From an uncultured Bacteroidaceae bacterium (GTDB taxonomy: Bacteria; Bacteroidota; Bacteroidia; Bacteroidales; Bacteroidaceae): a DNA stretch of 64,000 bases. Made by a program: the position numbers and the translations under genes. Positions within the stretch are counted from its first letter, which is position 1. The number at the start of each line of letters is the position of its first letter. The stretch lies in the NCBI GenBank assembly GCA_905234735.1, contig CAJOJA010000012.1, positions 1 to 64,000 on the forward strand, written 5' to 3'. The notes under the pieces are model-generated. The model had not been told where the DNA came from and did not search any database. It worked only from the letters and a program-made list of their open reading frames with translations. Of this stretch, positions 8,676 to 16,477 are shown piece after piece.

Positions 8676-8704
8676 ATAGGTCTTATGGGATTTATGGGAC
8701 CTAT
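8676..8704. repeat. Inverted and tandem short repeat between serS and nfnAB
   Basis: ATAGGTC (8676-8682) and GACCTAT (8698-8704) form a perfect 7-bp inverted repeat, and the loop has TTATGGGA twice. The same words are frequent in Prevotella/Bacteroides intergenic DNA. No T-run follows on either strand, so it does not look like a classical terminator. Confidence 0.4.
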
Positions 8705-8706
8705 AA

Positions 8707-10026
8707 TTAATCAATAATCTCAAATCCGCAGTAGGGTACAAGTGCCTTGGGGATACGGATGCCGTCGGCCGTTTGGTTGTTCTCCAGCAGTGCGGCCACG
8801 ATGCGGGGCAGGGCCAGAGCAGAGCCGTTGAGCGTGTGGGCCAGCTCGGTCTTCTTGTCGGCCTGGCGACGGATGCGACACTTCAGACGATTAGCCTGAT
8901 AGGTGTCGAAGTTCGATACACTGCTGACTTCCAGCCAACGCTTCTGGGCCTCGGAGTACACCTCGAAGTCGTAGCAGATGGCACTGGTGAACGACTGGTC
9001 GCCACCACACAGACGCAGGATGCGGTAGGGCAGTTCCAACTTCTTTAGGAGTCCCTCCACGTGCTCCAACATCTCCTTGTGGCTTTCGCGACTGTGCTCG
9101 GGGGTGTCGATACGCACGATTTCCACCTTTGAGAACTCGTGCAGACGGTTCAGTCCGCGTACGTCCTTACCGTAGCTGCCTGCCTCACGACGGAAGCACT
9201 GGGTATAGGCACAGTTCTTGATGGGCAGTTCCTGTTCAGGAATGATGACGTCACGATAAATATTCGTCACGGGGACCTCTGCGGTTGGGATGAGATAGAG
9301 GTCGTCCACCTCGCAGTGGTACATCTGTCCTTCCTTGTCGGGCAACTGTCCTGTTCCGTAGCCGCTGGCCTGGTTCACCACGGTGGGAGGCATGATTTCC
9401 TCGTAGCCGGCTGCACGGGCTTCGTCGAGGAAGAAGTTGATGAGGGCACGTTGCAGCCGAGCACCCTTTCCACGATAAACAGGGAAGCCTGCGCCCGTGA
9501 TCTTTACACCCAGGTCGAAGTCGATGAGGTTATACTTCTTGGCCAGTTCCCAATGTGGGAGTTTGGCTTCAGCAACCTCAGGGTTCGTCGTCCAGTTACC
9601 TACGGTGTCTACGCCCTCTTGGCATTCCTTGAGGTTTGACTTCACGACCCAGTTGCAGTCAGCACATGTGCCTTCGGGTACTTCGTCGTAGGGAATATTA
9701 GGAATCTGACACAGCAGGGTGTTCAGCGTCTTTTCGGCCTCCTCCTTCTTTTGCTCTAGTTCCAGACCCTGTTGCTTCAGTGCGGCCACGCGGGCTTTTA
9801 CTGCTTCGGCCTCCTCGCGTTTGCCTTGCTTCATCAGACCGCCAATCTCGGCAGCCAGTTTCTTAGCCTCGGATAGGTTCTGGTCCAGCATCGTCTGTGC
9901 CTGTCGGCGAGTTTTGTCTACTTCTATTACTTCGGCAATGGCTTCGCGTGCGCATTTGAAGCACTTCTTTTCCAGACCGCGAATCACACGCTCAGTATCT
10001 TCTGTAATCAATTTAAGTGTCAGCAT
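8707..10026 (-). CDS. serS: Serine--tRNA ligase
   Basis: Class II seryl-tRNA synthetase, 439 residues (usual about 425). The N-terminal coiled-coil arm (about residues 25-105, rich in K/E/A) is clear. The catalytic core shows motif 2 (CFRREAGSYGKD...GLNRLHEF) and motif 3 with the GNGTALALPR-type segment present as NGSALALPRIVAALLEN near the C-terminus. It charges tRNA-Ser with serine in the cytoplasm. It has its own strong promoter 36 bp upstream and probably leads transcription of nfnAB, the WD40-like gene, the phosphorylase and mnmE. Confidence 0.95.
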   Translation of the reverse strand: MLTLKLITEDTERVIRGLEKKCFKCAREAIAEVIEVDKTRRQAQTMLDQNLSEAKKLAAEIGGLMKQGKREEAEAVKARVAALKQQGLELEQKKEEAEKTLNTLLCQIPNIPYDEVPEGTCADCNWVVKSNLKECQEGVDTVGNWTTNPEVAEAKLPHWELAKKYNLIDFDLGVKITGAGFPVYRGKGARLQRALINFFLDEARAAGYEEIMPPTVVNQASGYGTGQLPDKEGQMYHCEVDDLYLIPTAEVPVTNIYRDVIIPEQELPIKNCAYTQCFRREAGSYGKDVRGLNRLHEFSKVEIVRIDTPEHSRESHKEMLEHVEGLLKKLELPYRILRLCGGDQSFTSAICYDFEVYSEAQKRWLEVSSVSNFDTYQANRLKCRIRRQADKKTELAHTLNGSALALPRIVAALLENNQTADGIRIPKALVPYCGFEIID

Positions 10027-10061
10027 ATCTCTTTTACCTTAATTTATTTAATAATTGCGTG

Positions 10062-10093
10062 CAAAGATACGAATTAGCGAGCAAAAAGCCAAA
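10062..10093 (-). promoter_or_regulatory. serS promoter
   Basis: Minus-strand TTTG (10093-10090), 20-bp spacer, TATCTTTG (10069-10062), an exact consensus match. The spacer (GC-TTTTTGCTCGCTAATTCG type) is nearly the same as in three other promoters near 26.2-26.5 kb. Confidence 0.8.
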
Positions 10094-10116
10094 TATTTAC
10101 TTATTTTTCCTTGTTT

Positions 10117-12153
10117 TTACCATATTGTCACGCGCTTTTCCTTAGGCACGAACATATGATCCTGTTCGGTGATGCCGAAGGCTTCGTACCAGGCATCGAT
10201 GTGGGGCAGTTGTCCGTTCACGCGCCACTTGCCCAGCTCGTGCGGGTCGCTCTTGACGCGTTTGCGTATTTCCTCGTCGCGGATGTTCTGTCCCCATACG
10301 TTGGCGTAGGCCAGGAAGAAGCGCTGTTCGGGCGTGAAGCCGTCGAGGTCGGGTAGGGGGTTGACGGCTGTGGCGTTCTTGAAGGCCTGGAAGGCTACCA
10401 TCAGACCACCGTGGTCGGCCATGTTCTCGCCCAGTGTCAGGCTTCCGTTAGCATGCAGGCCTGGCAGCACCTCTATGCTGTCGTGGAACTCGCGCATCAC
10501 CTGTATGCGTTCGGTGAATTGCTTGGTATCCTCGTCGCTCCACCACTGTCGCAGGTTGCCGTCCTTGTCGTACTGGGCACCCTGGTCGTCGAATCCGTGG
10601 GTCATCTCATGTCCGATGACGACACCTATGGCTCCGTAGTTGAAGGCATCGTCGGCCTGCATGTCGAAGAAGGGCGGTTGCAGGATGCCGGCGGGGAAGC
10701 AGATTTCGTTTGTAGTGGGGTTGTAGTAGGCGTTCACCGTCTGGGGTGTCATGAACCATTCGTCGCGGTCTACGGGTTTGTTCAGTTTCTCGCGAATCAT
10801 CTCCTGAATTTCGAACTCGTTGCAGGCCAGCATGTTGTTCAGATAGTTTTCGCCGATATTCAGCTTGCTGTAGTCGCGCCATTTGTTGGGGTAGCCCACC
10901 TTCACGTAGAAGGCATCCAGTTTCTCCTGTGCCACCTTCTTCGTCTCGTCGCTCATCCATTCCTGTACGGCGATGCGTTCGCCCAGGGCCACCTGCAGAT
11001 TGGCAATCAACTTCTCCATGCGTTCTTTGGCAGCAGGGGGGAAAAAGCGGGCTACATACAGTTGTCCCAGTGCCTCGCCAAGGCCGTTTTCTACGGCGCT
11101 GACGGCACGTTTCCAGCGCGGACGGTCCTCCGTCTTGCCGCTCATTGCCGTACCCCAGAATGCGAAGTTCAGGGCGCGGCTCTCGTCGTCAATATATGAG
11201 CTGGCCATGTTGATGGCGTGCCACAGATACACGTTCTGCAGTGCCTCGGGTGTTTCCTCCTTCATCACCTTCTCCACCTCGTGGATGGCGATGGGCTGCC
11301 CTACGGAAACCTCTTTCACCTGCTGGTCGGTGAAGTAGCCGAAGTAGGCGTCCCAGTCGACGCCGGGGAACTGTTCCTTCAATTCGGCATAGGTGATTTT
11401 GTTGTAGTTGGCCTCTGGGTCGCGCAGTTCCGTCATGCTCTTGCTGGCACGTGCCAGACGGGTCTCGATGCGCATCACGTCGGCAGCCATCTGGCGTGCA
11501 TCCACCTCTCCAAATCCCACGTGCTGAGCCAGGTCGGCAATATACTTCTGGTAGGCTTCACGTATCTTCACAGTTTCTGGGTCGGTATCCACGTAGTAGT
11601 CCTTCTGTCCCAGCGTCATTCCACCCTGGTAGATGCTGACCAGATTGTTCTTCGAGTCCTTCTCGTCGGCTCCGATATACATGCCGAAAAGTCCAGGCAC
11701 GCCCTGTCGCAGCATTCTGGGCCATACGTCCTTCAGCCACATGTCGGTGACCTCCCTGCTGCTGCGGTACCCGTCGCACAGGAGGAATGCCTCGAAGGCT
11801 CCCCACCAGTGTTCGTTCAGGTTCACGCTGTCCATAGCCGAGTTGTAGAGGTCGGCAATCTTCTGCTCGATGCTGCCTTCCTTGTTGTCGAGTGCAGCCA
11901 CGCTGTCGATGAGTTCGCGCAGTTGCTTGTTGTTGTTCTCCTGCAGCACGTCGAAAGAGCCGTATCGGCTGTATTCCGCTGTTAGCGGGTTGCGTACCTG
12001 CCATCCGTGAGTGGCGTATTCGTAGAAGTCAGTACCCACTTGGTACGTTGTGTCTAGATTCGCCAGGTCGATGCCCGACTTCAGGGTCTTCTCGCCCCAT
12101 TGGCAGCCTGTTGCTAAGGCTGCCATAACTGCAATTGCCATAATCTTTTTCAT
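10117..12153 (-). CDS. M13 family metallopeptidase (PepO/neprilysin-like), lipoprotein
   Basis: A zinc endopeptidase of the M13 family, 678 residues. The start at 12153 gives a lipoprotein signal (MKKIMAIAVMAALATGC, Cys17), whereas the upstream ATG would add 14 hydrophilic residues before it. The zinc site HEMTH is at about residue 512 inside VVIGHEMTHGFDDQG, the third ligand in ENMADHGG at about 576, and the substrate-binding NAYYNP motif near 475. The enzyme is expected on the cell surface or in the periplasm, where it cuts peptides of moderate length; the P. gingivalis PepO homologue processes host peptides. It lies 38 bp after the caspase-like gene, probably in the same transcript. Confidence 0.92.
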   Translation of the reverse strand: MKKIMAIAVMAALATGCQWGEKTLKSGIDLANLDTTYQVGTDFYEYATHGWQVRNPLTAEYSRYGSFDVLQENNNKQLRELIDSVAALDNKEGSIEQKIADLYNSAMDSVNLNEHWWGAFEAFLLCDGYRSSREVTDMWLKDVWPRMLRQGVPGLFGMYIGADEKDSKNNLVSIYQGGMTLGQKDYYVDTDPETVKIREAYQKYIADLAQHVGFGEVDARQMAADVMRIETRLARASKSMTELRDPEANYNKITYAELKEQFPGVDWDAYFGYFTDQQVKEVSVGQPIAIHEVEKVMKEETPEALQNVYLWHAINMASSYIDDESRALNFAFWGTAMSGKTEDRPRWKRAVSAVENGLGEALGQLYVARFFPPAAKERMEKLIANLQVALGERIAVQEWMSDETKKVAQEKLDAFYVKVGYPNKWRDYSKLNIGENYLNNMLACNEFEIQEMIREKLNKPVDRDEWFMTPQTVNAYYNPTTNEICFPAGILQPPFFDMQADDAFNYGAIGVVIGHEMTHGFDDQGAQYDKDGNLRQWWSDEDTKQFTERIQVMREFHDSIEVLPGLHANGSLTLGENMADHGGLMVAFQAFKNATAVNPLPDLDGFTPEQRFFLAYANVWGQNIRDEEIRKRVKSDPHELGKWRVNGQLPHIDAWYEAFGITEQDHMFVPKEKRVTIW

Positions 12154-12191
12154 ACCATATCTATAATAAAAGTTTAACTCCATTTCACATT

Positions 12192-14171
12192 TCATTTAAG
12201 CGACATGTTTTTCCACGTTTCTTGCAAGGTGAGAGATGCGCTGACGGAGGGTGTCTGCATCTTGTCGTTCTCCACAAACGACTGGCGTTTGACTTCGGTG
12301 GTCAAGTATTTCTCCAGTTCTCCCAGAGTGGTCTGTCCCTTGGTGTCCTGCAGTTTCTTCAGCAGATAGTAGGTAAACATTCCGTGTCGCATTTCCTTGT
12401 AGGGGTAGGCCGTCTCGTCGCCCTGTGCAGCGGTGAACACCACCATGTTGCCCTCTGGCTCCTGTGGTTTTGCTTTGATGGCCACTCCGCGTGCCGATGC
12501 CATCATGCCCCCTTCGCGTTTTGAGCCGCTGAAGCAAGCGTCGAGGAATATCGTTATACGTTCTGCCTTGATCTTGCCCAGTTCTTCGTATAGCACCTGC
12601 AAGGGATATGCCGTTGCAGGGTCGCTGCCCAATCCGTCGGAGGGCAGCAGATAGGACGACTTGTTACTCTCGTCGGGGATGCCGTGTCCTGCATAGTAAA
12701 AGATAATGCGCCCCTGTCCTTGGCTCACATCCATTGCCTGTTTCAGCCAGCGGACCGAGGTCCGGATGTTGTTCAGCGTGGCATTGATGCTATATTTGAT
12801 TTGCTTCTCAGGTACGCCCAATGTCTGCTGTACGTACTGCTTGAAGACGTGAGCATCGTTTTCGGCGTATGGCACATCGGCTTCGTTGTCATATTTCTCG
12901 TTGCCGACAATGACGACGAAGGTGTTTGGGTTCGCTTCGTTCGTCGTAGGAATGTTTTTATCCACTTCCGACAGTGCATTGCTCTTTTCCTCCTCTTGTT
13001 TCTTTCGTAGCTTTTCCAAGTTGGCCGGTGCCTTCTTGTTTCCCTTGTCGATAGCCTTTTGGTACCATGCGGCAGCCTCTGCATAGTTTTTTTCTACGCC
13101 CTTGCCGAATTCATACATCACGCCGATGTTGTTCATGGCATTTTTGTCCCCCTGGCTGGCAGCTTTCCAGAACCATTCGGCCGCCTTCTTGTAGTCTTTT
13201 TCCACACCGTCGCCGTTATAGTAGCATACGCCGATGGCATTTTGTGCCTCAATGTTGCCCTTTCGTGCTGCTTCGATGTTTTTTTCGTACTTTGTTTGTT
13301 CTGCCTTCTGTGCAACGATTGTGGATTGCTTTGGTGTTGTATTCTGTTGTTGCTTGGCAGCTGTTGTTTGCTTCCTCTGGGCAACCCTTGCCTGCACCAG
13401 ATGCTCCCTTGCCGCTTGCTGTCCTCCAGCAAGGGCTTTCTCTAACCAGAAGATTGCTTTCTCGAAATCCTGCTGGATGCCTTCGCCGACTTCGTAGCTG
13501 ACGCCCAGATTATACTGTGCAATCGGGTCGCCCATGTCGGCTCCAAATTGGTACATTTCAACGGCTTTATCAAAGTTCTGTGCCACTCCGTTACCCGTTT
13601 TGTAACACACCCCCAGATTGTTATAGGCTGTAGGAAGCCCTAAGTCGGCAGCCTTCTCATAATATGCGAAAGCCTTTTCATAATCAATCTCTACTCCAAC
13701 ACCGTGATAGTAGTACATGCCGACGTTGTATGCCGCATTGGGGTTGTTTTGTTCAGCAGCCTTGCGGAACCAGTACAGGGCCAGCGTATGGTTCTGTCCC
13801 ACGCCCTGTCCGTTCATGTAGCACACCCCCAGGTTGTATTGCGCCATAGGAAGTTTCTGGTCGGCGGCCTTGCGGAACCATTCTGCAGCCTTCTCGTAGT
13901 TTTGCTCCACCCCTCGTCCATTATAGTAGCAGGTCCCTACATTGAACTGCGCCAGAGGATTGTTTTGTGCAGCTGCCTTGCTGTACCATTGAAAGGACTG
14001 ATTGAAATCCTGCGGAACTCCAGTACCGTTCTCATAGCAGACACCAATCTCATTTTGGGCTGTGGCATCCCCTCGTTTTGCAGCCTCGATGTTCTGCATG
14101 TAAGCGTTTTGGGACACAGCGTTCAGTAGGCAAAGAGTCCATGCCGCTATTAAGAAAAACCATCTTTTCAT
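12192..14171 (-). CDS. Exported Sel1-repeat protein with C-terminal caspase-like (C14) protease domain
   Basis: From the ATG at 14171 the product has a signal peptide (MKRWFFLIAAWTLCLLNAVS), six consecutive Sel1-like repeats (about residues 30-255; signature AQxNxGVCYxNGxGV), a Q/T/K-rich linker, two more repeats (about 290-370), another linker, and a caspase/metacaspase-type domain starting at NTFVVIVGNEKY. The catalytic dyad is visible: His in YYAGHG (about 495) and Cys in LDACFSG (about 546). An upstream ATG at 14321 would add 50 residues that run into the promoter, so it is rejected. Sel1 repeats usually bind protein partners. Substrate and role are unknown; secretion to the periplasm or beyond is inferred. 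It shares a 220-bp divergent region with a lipoprotein gene and precedes the M13 peptidase. Confidence 0.85.
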   Translation of the reverse strand: MKRWFFLIAAWTLCLLNAVSQNAYMQNIEAAKRGDATAQNEIGVCYENGTGVPQDFNQSFQWYSKAAAQNNPLAQFNVGTCYYNGRGVEQNYEKAAEWFRKAADQKLPMAQYNLGVCYMNGQGVGQNHTLALYWFRKAAEQNNPNAAYNVGMYYYHGVGVEIDYEKAFAYYEKAADLGLPTAYNNLGVCYKTGNGVAQNFDKAVEMYQFGADMGDPIAQYNLGVSYEVGEGIQQDFEKAIFWLEKALAGGQQAAREHLVQARVAQRKQTTAAKQQQNTTPKQSTIVAQKAEQTKYEKNIEAARKGNIEAQNAIGVCYYNGDGVEKDYKKAAEWFWKAASQGDKNAMNNIGVMYEFGKGVEKNYAEAAAWYQKAIDKGNKKAPANLEKLRKKQEEEKSNALSEVDKNIPTTNEANPNTFVVIVGNEKYDNEADVPYAENDAHVFKQYVQQTLGVPEKQIKYSINATLNNIRTSVRWLKQAMDVSQGQGRIIFYYAGHGIPDESNKSSYLLPSDGLGSDPATAYPLQVLYEELGKIKAERITIFLDACFSGSKREGGMMASARGVAIKAKPQEPEGNMVVFTAAQGDETAYPYKEMRHGMFTYYLLKKLQDTKGQTTLGELEKYLTTEVKRQSFVENDKMQTPSVSASLTLQETWKNMSLK

Positions 14172-14210
14172 AACTATTTTGATTATTATTCGTTCAAGCA
14201 GATTCAGATA

Positions 14211-14242
14211 CAAAGTTAAAACTAATGCGGTAGAAATCCAAG
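14211..14242 (-). promoter_or_regulatory. Promoter of the Sel1-caspase gene
   Basis: Minus strand: CTTG (14242-14239; one mismatch to TTTG), 20 bp, TAACTTTG (14218-14211). Transcription would start near 14205, giving a leader of about 35 bases. Confidence 0.5.
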
Positions 14243-14278
14243 AAATAATGATGAAAAAGCGTAATATCGTCAAAATTA

Positions 14279-14310
14279 TTTGGAAAATCGTTTGAATTAC
14301 ATTAACTTTG
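14279..14310 (+). promoter_or_regulatory. Promoter of the small lipoprotein gene
   Basis: TTTG (14279-14282), a 20-bp spacer, and TAACTTTG (14303-14310) form a full Bacteroidetes promoter. Only 36 bp separate it from the divergent caspase promoter, so one bound regulator could act on both. Confidence 0.6.
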
Positions 14311-14391
14311 CCTCCCAACAATGTGGATGCGCTTTCCTGTTTAATCCTACTGTAAACGAAGATATTATATAACTTTCAAATCTATCTCGCC

Positions 14392-15000
14392 ATGAAAAAT
14401 TATTTCTTAGCATTCATCACTTTTGCTGCCTTCGTGCTTGCCGCTTGCAGTGGCACTACAAAGGGAGGAACAGAGACCATTCCGGAAGAGAATGAGAATG
14501 CCGCTGTTGAGGTTCCGGCTGCTAGGGACAGCATCACCCCAGACCAAGCAACCGACGTTGTGGAGGACCTCGAAGTCGCAGAGCCGACAGCCAATCCCGA
14601 GGTAAAGGAGGCAGAAAAAGTGAAGCCCAAGTCCGCTGAAACTGCAGTTGCTGAGGAAACACAGAACACCCCCAAGGCTTCTGCTGACGAGGACAAGCCC
14701 TCGCTGTTTGGCGTATGGGCGATGAAGATTGCTGATACGTATGATACGGACAACAAGAAAACAGAATGCAGTACGACGGAGAGCGCCGTGTGGGAGTTTA
14801 CTGAAAAGACTGTGACCGTCTACGAAGAAGACGACCTCAACGATGGTCAGCCTCTTTCGTACACCTTGAGTGGTAATGTAATTAAAGCGAAGGACGTTCC
14901 ATTCACTTTTACAATAGTTAAGCTGACGGCCACTACACTGGTTCTCCGTTCATCGGTATATAACGACAGCTACAAGATTTTTACTTTCAGTCGCGTATAG
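14392..15000 (+). CDS. Lipoprotein with acidic linker and lipocalin-like C-terminal domain
   Basis: The 202-residue product has a lipobox (MKNYFLAFITFAAFVLAAC, Cys19), an extended linker rich in E, A, P and V (about residues 20-105), and a compact C-terminal beta-rich part starting SLFGVWAMKIAD and ending in TLVLRSS...IFTFSRV, which resembles the lipocalin-like domains of Bacteroidetes lipoproteins. The long linker would let the domain stand off the membrane. No enzyme motif is seen. It is transcribed divergently from the caspase-like gene; a functional link (for example, a surface partner) is only a guess from position. Confidence 0.65.
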   Translation: MKNYFLAFITFAAFVLAACSGTTKGGTETIPEENENAAVEVPAARDSITPDQATDVVEDLEVAEPTANPEVKEAEKVKPKSAETAVAEETQNTPKASADEDKPSLFGVWAMKIADTYDTDNKKTECSTTESAVWEFTEKTVTVYEEDDLNDGQPLSYTLSGNVIKAKDVPFTFTIVKLTATTLVLRSSVYNDSYKIFTFSRV

Positions 15001-15041
15001 CATACCCGTCGAACTCACGTTAGGTGGAGATGCCCGTAGGC

Positions 15042-16403
15042 CTATATGCGTATGGGCTGAATTCCGGTCTCCGTGCCGCTGCTGGCCGGTTCACCCTGAT
15101 AGGTGCCGATGAACAGAACGGCGCCTGATGAACGTTCCGTGATGAGGTACACGAAGGGATGGTCGGCCAGGAAGTCGTTGGGCTCGCCGGACATAGCCTT
15201 GTCGGTAAACCCAAAGACGGTGACGGCACCAGCCTCGGTGCCCTTTTCGTTCACCTTGATGCGAGCCACCTGGAAGGCTGCGGCGATGTGAACGCCGTGG
15301 GGCGTTCCGTCATGCTCCTGCACGATGCCCATGATATTGTCGCCGTCGAACCACGAACTGAGGCCCATCTGCTTCAGGGGACGGATGAGTCGGGTGGTCT
15401 GGTTGGTCTCGAAGCGTGGTATCCACATGTTCACGGGGACGTACTGCAGTTCCTTGTCCAGTGCGGCCAACCGCTTGGCGGAGAGTGCATCGAGGATGTC
15501 GCCCACGGTCTGTCCCTTGCGAGGCAGCAGGAAGGTCATGCTGTAACGGCCCTTGGCAAAGGGTAGGCGCAGGGCTTGCATGAGGTCGTCCTCGGCATAC
15601 GGGAACTCCTCGATTTCGGCTTGCACCATCATGGGTACGGAGGTCGTAGTGCCGTCCTCCTTCGTAAAGGTGCGGTCGGTGGTGAAGTCGGGGTAGAAGG
15701 GCATTGTCCAGTCGCCCTTGAAATAGAGGGCGTTCATCAGGTAGGAAATATAGTCAGTGTTAAGGTACTCGAACACCTTGGGAATGAATCCGTTGGTCTT
15801 CTGGCTGCACCACTGGTTCATGTAGTCGACGGTTGCCTGCTGTGAGAAGTCCAGCGCCTCGCAGTCGGCCTTGTAGACGTTTCGCAGTGCCTGCTGGAAG
15901 TTGGGATTTATCTGCACGTCGCTTCGGAGCAAGTTCTGGTAGTAGGCATTGGCCAGATAGACTTTGACGGCATCGTCCGCCTCCGGCAGTCCCAGCATGA
16001 GGCTGGCCATGAGGTCGTGCAGCGTCGTGGTGTCGTCTTCGGGCAGACCCAGTGCCGCGTTCAACTGTTGCAGGGGTGCGCCGTCGCATCCCAGTCCCGT
16101 CATGCTCATGGCATAGGCCAGGCTCAGGGGCGAGAAGATGTTGCTCTGGCCCTCCTCCTGCGTCAGGCGGAACAGGCGCAGCGAGAAGTCGTTGACCATC
16201 ATCATCTGGGTCTTCTGTGCCTCGCTCAGGGGCCATGTGGCCTGTGGGGTGTAGGTCTCGAACTTGCTGTCGGCAACTGCCGCGTTTTTCGTTTCACTGT
16301 TGGTGGCAACGGGGCTTTCCGTGCTTATGGACACAGGTTCATTTGATGTGCATGCCATCAGGGTCATGCCCGTCAGGAGGAGTAAAAATGCTTTCGTTTT
16401 CAT
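15042..16403 (-). CDS. Serpin family protein, lipoprotein
   Basis: A bacterial serpin (serine protease inhibitor) of 453 residues. From the ATG at 16403 the signal ends in a lipobox (TGMTLMAC), so the inhibitor is anchored in the envelope. Family blocks are clear: QSNIFSPLSLAYAMSM near residue 85, NALYFKGDWTMPF near 225, the hinge KVNEKGTEAGA near 380, and the closing FVYLITERSSGAVLFIGTY. The hinge has small residues (E-A-G-A), as in inhibitory serpins, but the reactive-loop target cannot be read reliably. Gut Bacteroidetes serpins are thought to block host or self proteases. It lies downstream of, and opposite to, the small lipoprotein gene. An upstream start at 16454 would add 17 charged residues overlapping the promoter. 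Confidence 0.9.
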   Translation of the reverse strand: MKTKAFLLLLTGMTLMACTSNEPVSISTESPVATNSETKNAAVADSKFETYTPQATWPLSEAQKTQMMMVNDFSLRLFRLTQEEGQSNIFSPLSLAYAMSMTGLGCDGAPLQQLNAALGLPEDDTTTLHDLMASLMLGLPEADDAVKVYLANAYYQNLLRSDVQINPNFQQALRNVYKADCEALDFSQQATVDYMNQWCSQKTNGFIPKVFEYLNTDYISYLMNALYFKGDWTMPFYPDFTTDRTFTKEDGTTTSVPMMVQAEIEEFPYAEDDLMQALRLPFAKGRYSMTFLLPRKGQTVGDILDALSAKRLAALDKELQYVPVNMWIPRFETNQTTRLIRPLKQMGLSSWFDGDNIMGIVQEHDGTPHGVHIAAAFQVARIKVNEKGTEAGAVTVFGFTDKAMSGEPNDFLADHPFVYLITERSSGAVLFIGTYQGEPASSGTETGIQPIRI

Positions 16404-16423
16404 GTCGCGTTCATATTTGTGGT

Positions 16424-16455
16424 CAAAGTTACGATTATGATTGCGAAAAAGCAAG
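16424..16455 (-). promoter_or_regulatory. Serpin promoter
   Basis: Minus strand: CTTG (16455-16452), 20 bp, TAACTTTG (16431-16424), followed by a leader of about 15 bases to the ATG at 16403. The -33 box has one mismatch. Confidence 0.5.
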
Positions 16456-16477
16456 TATTAACACGAATTTCCATGAA

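Noticed and set aside
8676..8704. Terminator between serS and nfnAB
   Set aside because: The stem is AT-rich with a 15-base loop and no T-run; the two genes are likely co-transcribed.
14172..14321. 50-residue hydrophobic extension of the Sel1-caspase protein
   Set aside because: It would cross the gene's own -7 box and the divergent promoter; the signal peptide starts at 14171.
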